A DNA stretch of 41,340 bases from the NCBI GenBank assembly GCA_946481095.1, contig CAMLML010000036.1:1-41340 (forward strand). The letters are read 5' to 3'. Below are positions 40,562-41,340 of this stretch, one piece after another; position 1 is the stretch's first letter, and each line of letters begins with the position of its first letter. The stretch comes from an uncultured Cellvibrio sp. GTDB lineage: Bacteria > Pseudomonadota > Gammaproteobacteria > Pseudomonadales > Cellvibrionaceae. The translations under genes and the position numbers were made by a program. Under the pieces are notes generated by a model. It was not told the DNA's origin, made no database searches, and was given only the letters and a program-made list of their open reading frames with translations.

Positions 40562-40611
40562 TTGACACAAATCAAACTATTCTGTAATTTCAGAATATAC
40601 TGAAATTACAG
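40562..40611. promoter_or_regulatory. divergent promoter region with perfect 12-bp inverted-repeat operator
   Basis: CTGTAATTTCAG (40582-40593) and CTGAAATTACAG (40600-40611) are exact inverted repeats around AATATA. On the plus strand TTGACA (40562-40567) is a perfect -35, with TAATTT 17 bases on (40585-40590) as a likely -10 inside the operator. The site lies 10 bases before the regulator ATG and 36 bases from the divergent start, as expected for an autoregulating MarR-like repressor. Confidence 0.85.
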
Positions 40612-40621
40612 GAAATCCAAT

Positions 40622-41182
40622 ATGACTATTCAAATGACCCCCATGATCCAATCCTGTGTCCTGCATTTCGGTGAGATGGGTAGCCGCTGGGGGATCAACC
40701 GTACCGTCGGGCAAATCTATGCGCTGCTGGTCTTCAGCAAAGAATCCCTCTGTGCCGACGACATCAGCGAAGCTCTAAACTTTTCACGCTCCAACGTCAG
40801 CATGGGCCTCAAAGAACTGATGTCCTGGGAGCTGATCAAACTACAGCATTTCCCCGGTGACCGCCGCGAGTTTTATTCCGCACCCGGCAGCGCTTGGGAC
40901 ATAGCCAAAATCCTGATTCAACAAAGACGCAAACGCGAAATGGATCCCACCATGTCTGCACTGCGTAATTTTTTATTGGAAAAACCGGCAAATCCCGAAG
41001 AGGAATACGCACAGGAACGCATGAAAGATATGTATGAAATGATGGAAATGTTGACCGTATGGACAGAAGAAGTGCAACGCCTGGACAAGAGCCATTTGGG
41101 TTCCATGCTCAAGCTGGGCAGCAATATTGGAAAAGTATTGGATATGAAGGACAAAATTTTTAGTTTTAGTAAGAAATCTTAA
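40622..41182 (+). CDS. GbsR/MarR-family transcriptional regulator
   Basis: A 186-residue regulator of the GbsR type. The winged helix-turn-helix region is GINRTVGQIYALLVFSKESL, CADDISEALNFSRSNVSMGLKELMSWELI and the wing LQHFPGDRREFY; the C-terminal half is helical and charged and probably forms the dimer interface. Members regulate osmolyte or membrane genes in some bacteria, but the effector here is unknown. AGGA precedes the ATG by eight bases. It is divergent from the four-helix membrane protein gene with a shared perfect inverted repeat, which suggests it controls itself and that gene. Confidence 0.92.
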   Translation: MTIQMTPMIQSCVLHFGEMGSRWGINRTVGQIYALLVFSKESLCADDISEALNFSRSNVSMGLKELMSWELIKLQHFPGDRREFYSAPGSAWDIAKILIQQRRKREMDPTMSALRNFLLEKPANPEEEYAQERMKDMYEMMEMLTVWTEEVQRLDKSHLGSMLKLGSNIGKVLDMKDKIFSFSKKS

Positions 41183-41188
41183 ATCTTC

Positions 41189-41340
41189 ACCCCCTCCTAA
41201 CCTCCCCCTTGGCAAGGGGGAGGAACAGTTCCCCACTTTGAAAAAGGGGGGTTAGGGGGGATTTAGAATGGTTGTAATGTTCGGGATCTTAAATCCCTCC
41301 CCCGCCTCCCTTTTTCAAAGGGAGGAGCCAGTCCCCTCCC
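41189..41340. repeat. GC-rich palindromic repeats at the window end (truncated)
   Basis: 41189-41223 is nearly the reverse complement of 8627-8660 and contains the palindrome CCTCCCCC-TTGGCAA-GGGGGAGG (41201-41223). A G-run follows (41245-41260), then CCTCCCTTT-TTC-AAAGGGAGG (41305-41325). The element continues past the window edge. It follows the GbsR-type gene directly and may terminate it. Confidence 0.85.

Overview
The window is about 41 kb of a moderately AT-rich gammaproteobacterial chromosome. The best guess is a member of the Cellvibrionaceae (Cellvibrio/Saccharophagus-like). This rests on polyserine linkers in secreted proteins (PilY1 and the DUF1800 protein), a discoidin/CBM32-like module in a pilus protein, and a chromosomal neighbourhood (pilS-pilR, minor pilin cluster, ispH-fkpB-lspA-ileS-ribF-murJ) that, as I recall it, matches the Pseudomonas/Cellvibrio arrangement. 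The taxonomic call is inference from gene content; no 16S gene or ribosomal protein is present.

Layout. 1-5 kb: elongator tRNA-Met with a strong terminator, moeA (molybdenum cofactor), a CBS-pair protein, a TauE/SafE-type exporter, a repeat-rich spacer, a small lipoprotein, an exported NTF2-like protein and a GST-like protein. 4.9-12.3 kb: a tightly overlapping seven-gene minus-strand operon, in transcription order TraB/GumN-like exported protein, ABC ATPase, polytopic membrane protein, YtrA-type GntR repressor, S33-type peptidase/hydrolase lipoprotein, NatA-like ATPase, NatB-like permease. 12.4-15.7 kb: a DUF1501/DUF1800 pair for the cell envelope. 15.8-17.4 kb: glutamine-dependent nadE. 17.5-29.4 kb: type IV pilus region with pilS and pilR (+), then fimU-pilV-pilW-pilX-pilY1-pilE as one minus-strand operon, and a lone second fimT-like pilin on the plus strand. 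29.4-37.0 kb: minus-strand housekeeping cluster murJ, ribF, ileS, lspA, fkpB, ispH (isoprenoid synthesis, lipoprotein processing, Ile-tRNA charging, FMN/FAD synthesis, lipid II flipping). 37.0-41.3 kb: an SOS-controlled yebG with a near-consensus LexA box, a hairpin-rich spacer, a periplasmic solute-binding-like protein, a DUF393 + TIGR01777 epimerase pair, and a small membrane protein divergent from a GbsR/MarR regulator with a perfect inverted-repeat operator between them.

How parts work together. PilS/PilR is a sensor kinase and sigma-54 activator pair for pilus expression; the minor pilins and PilY1 form the priming/tip complex of the pilus. The PilY1 here is unusual: a discoidin-like putative carbohydrate-binding domain has been spliced in near the N-terminus between two polyserine linkers, suggesting a pilus tip that can bind polysaccharide. 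LspA would process the several lipoproteins in the window.

The other strong theme is palindromic intergenic repeats. At least four families of GC-rich inverted repeats recur. One supplies the last codons and stop codon of ribF, and another sits inside the 5' end of the hydrolase gene, apparently splitting its start codon from its lipoprotein signal peptide without breaking the frame.
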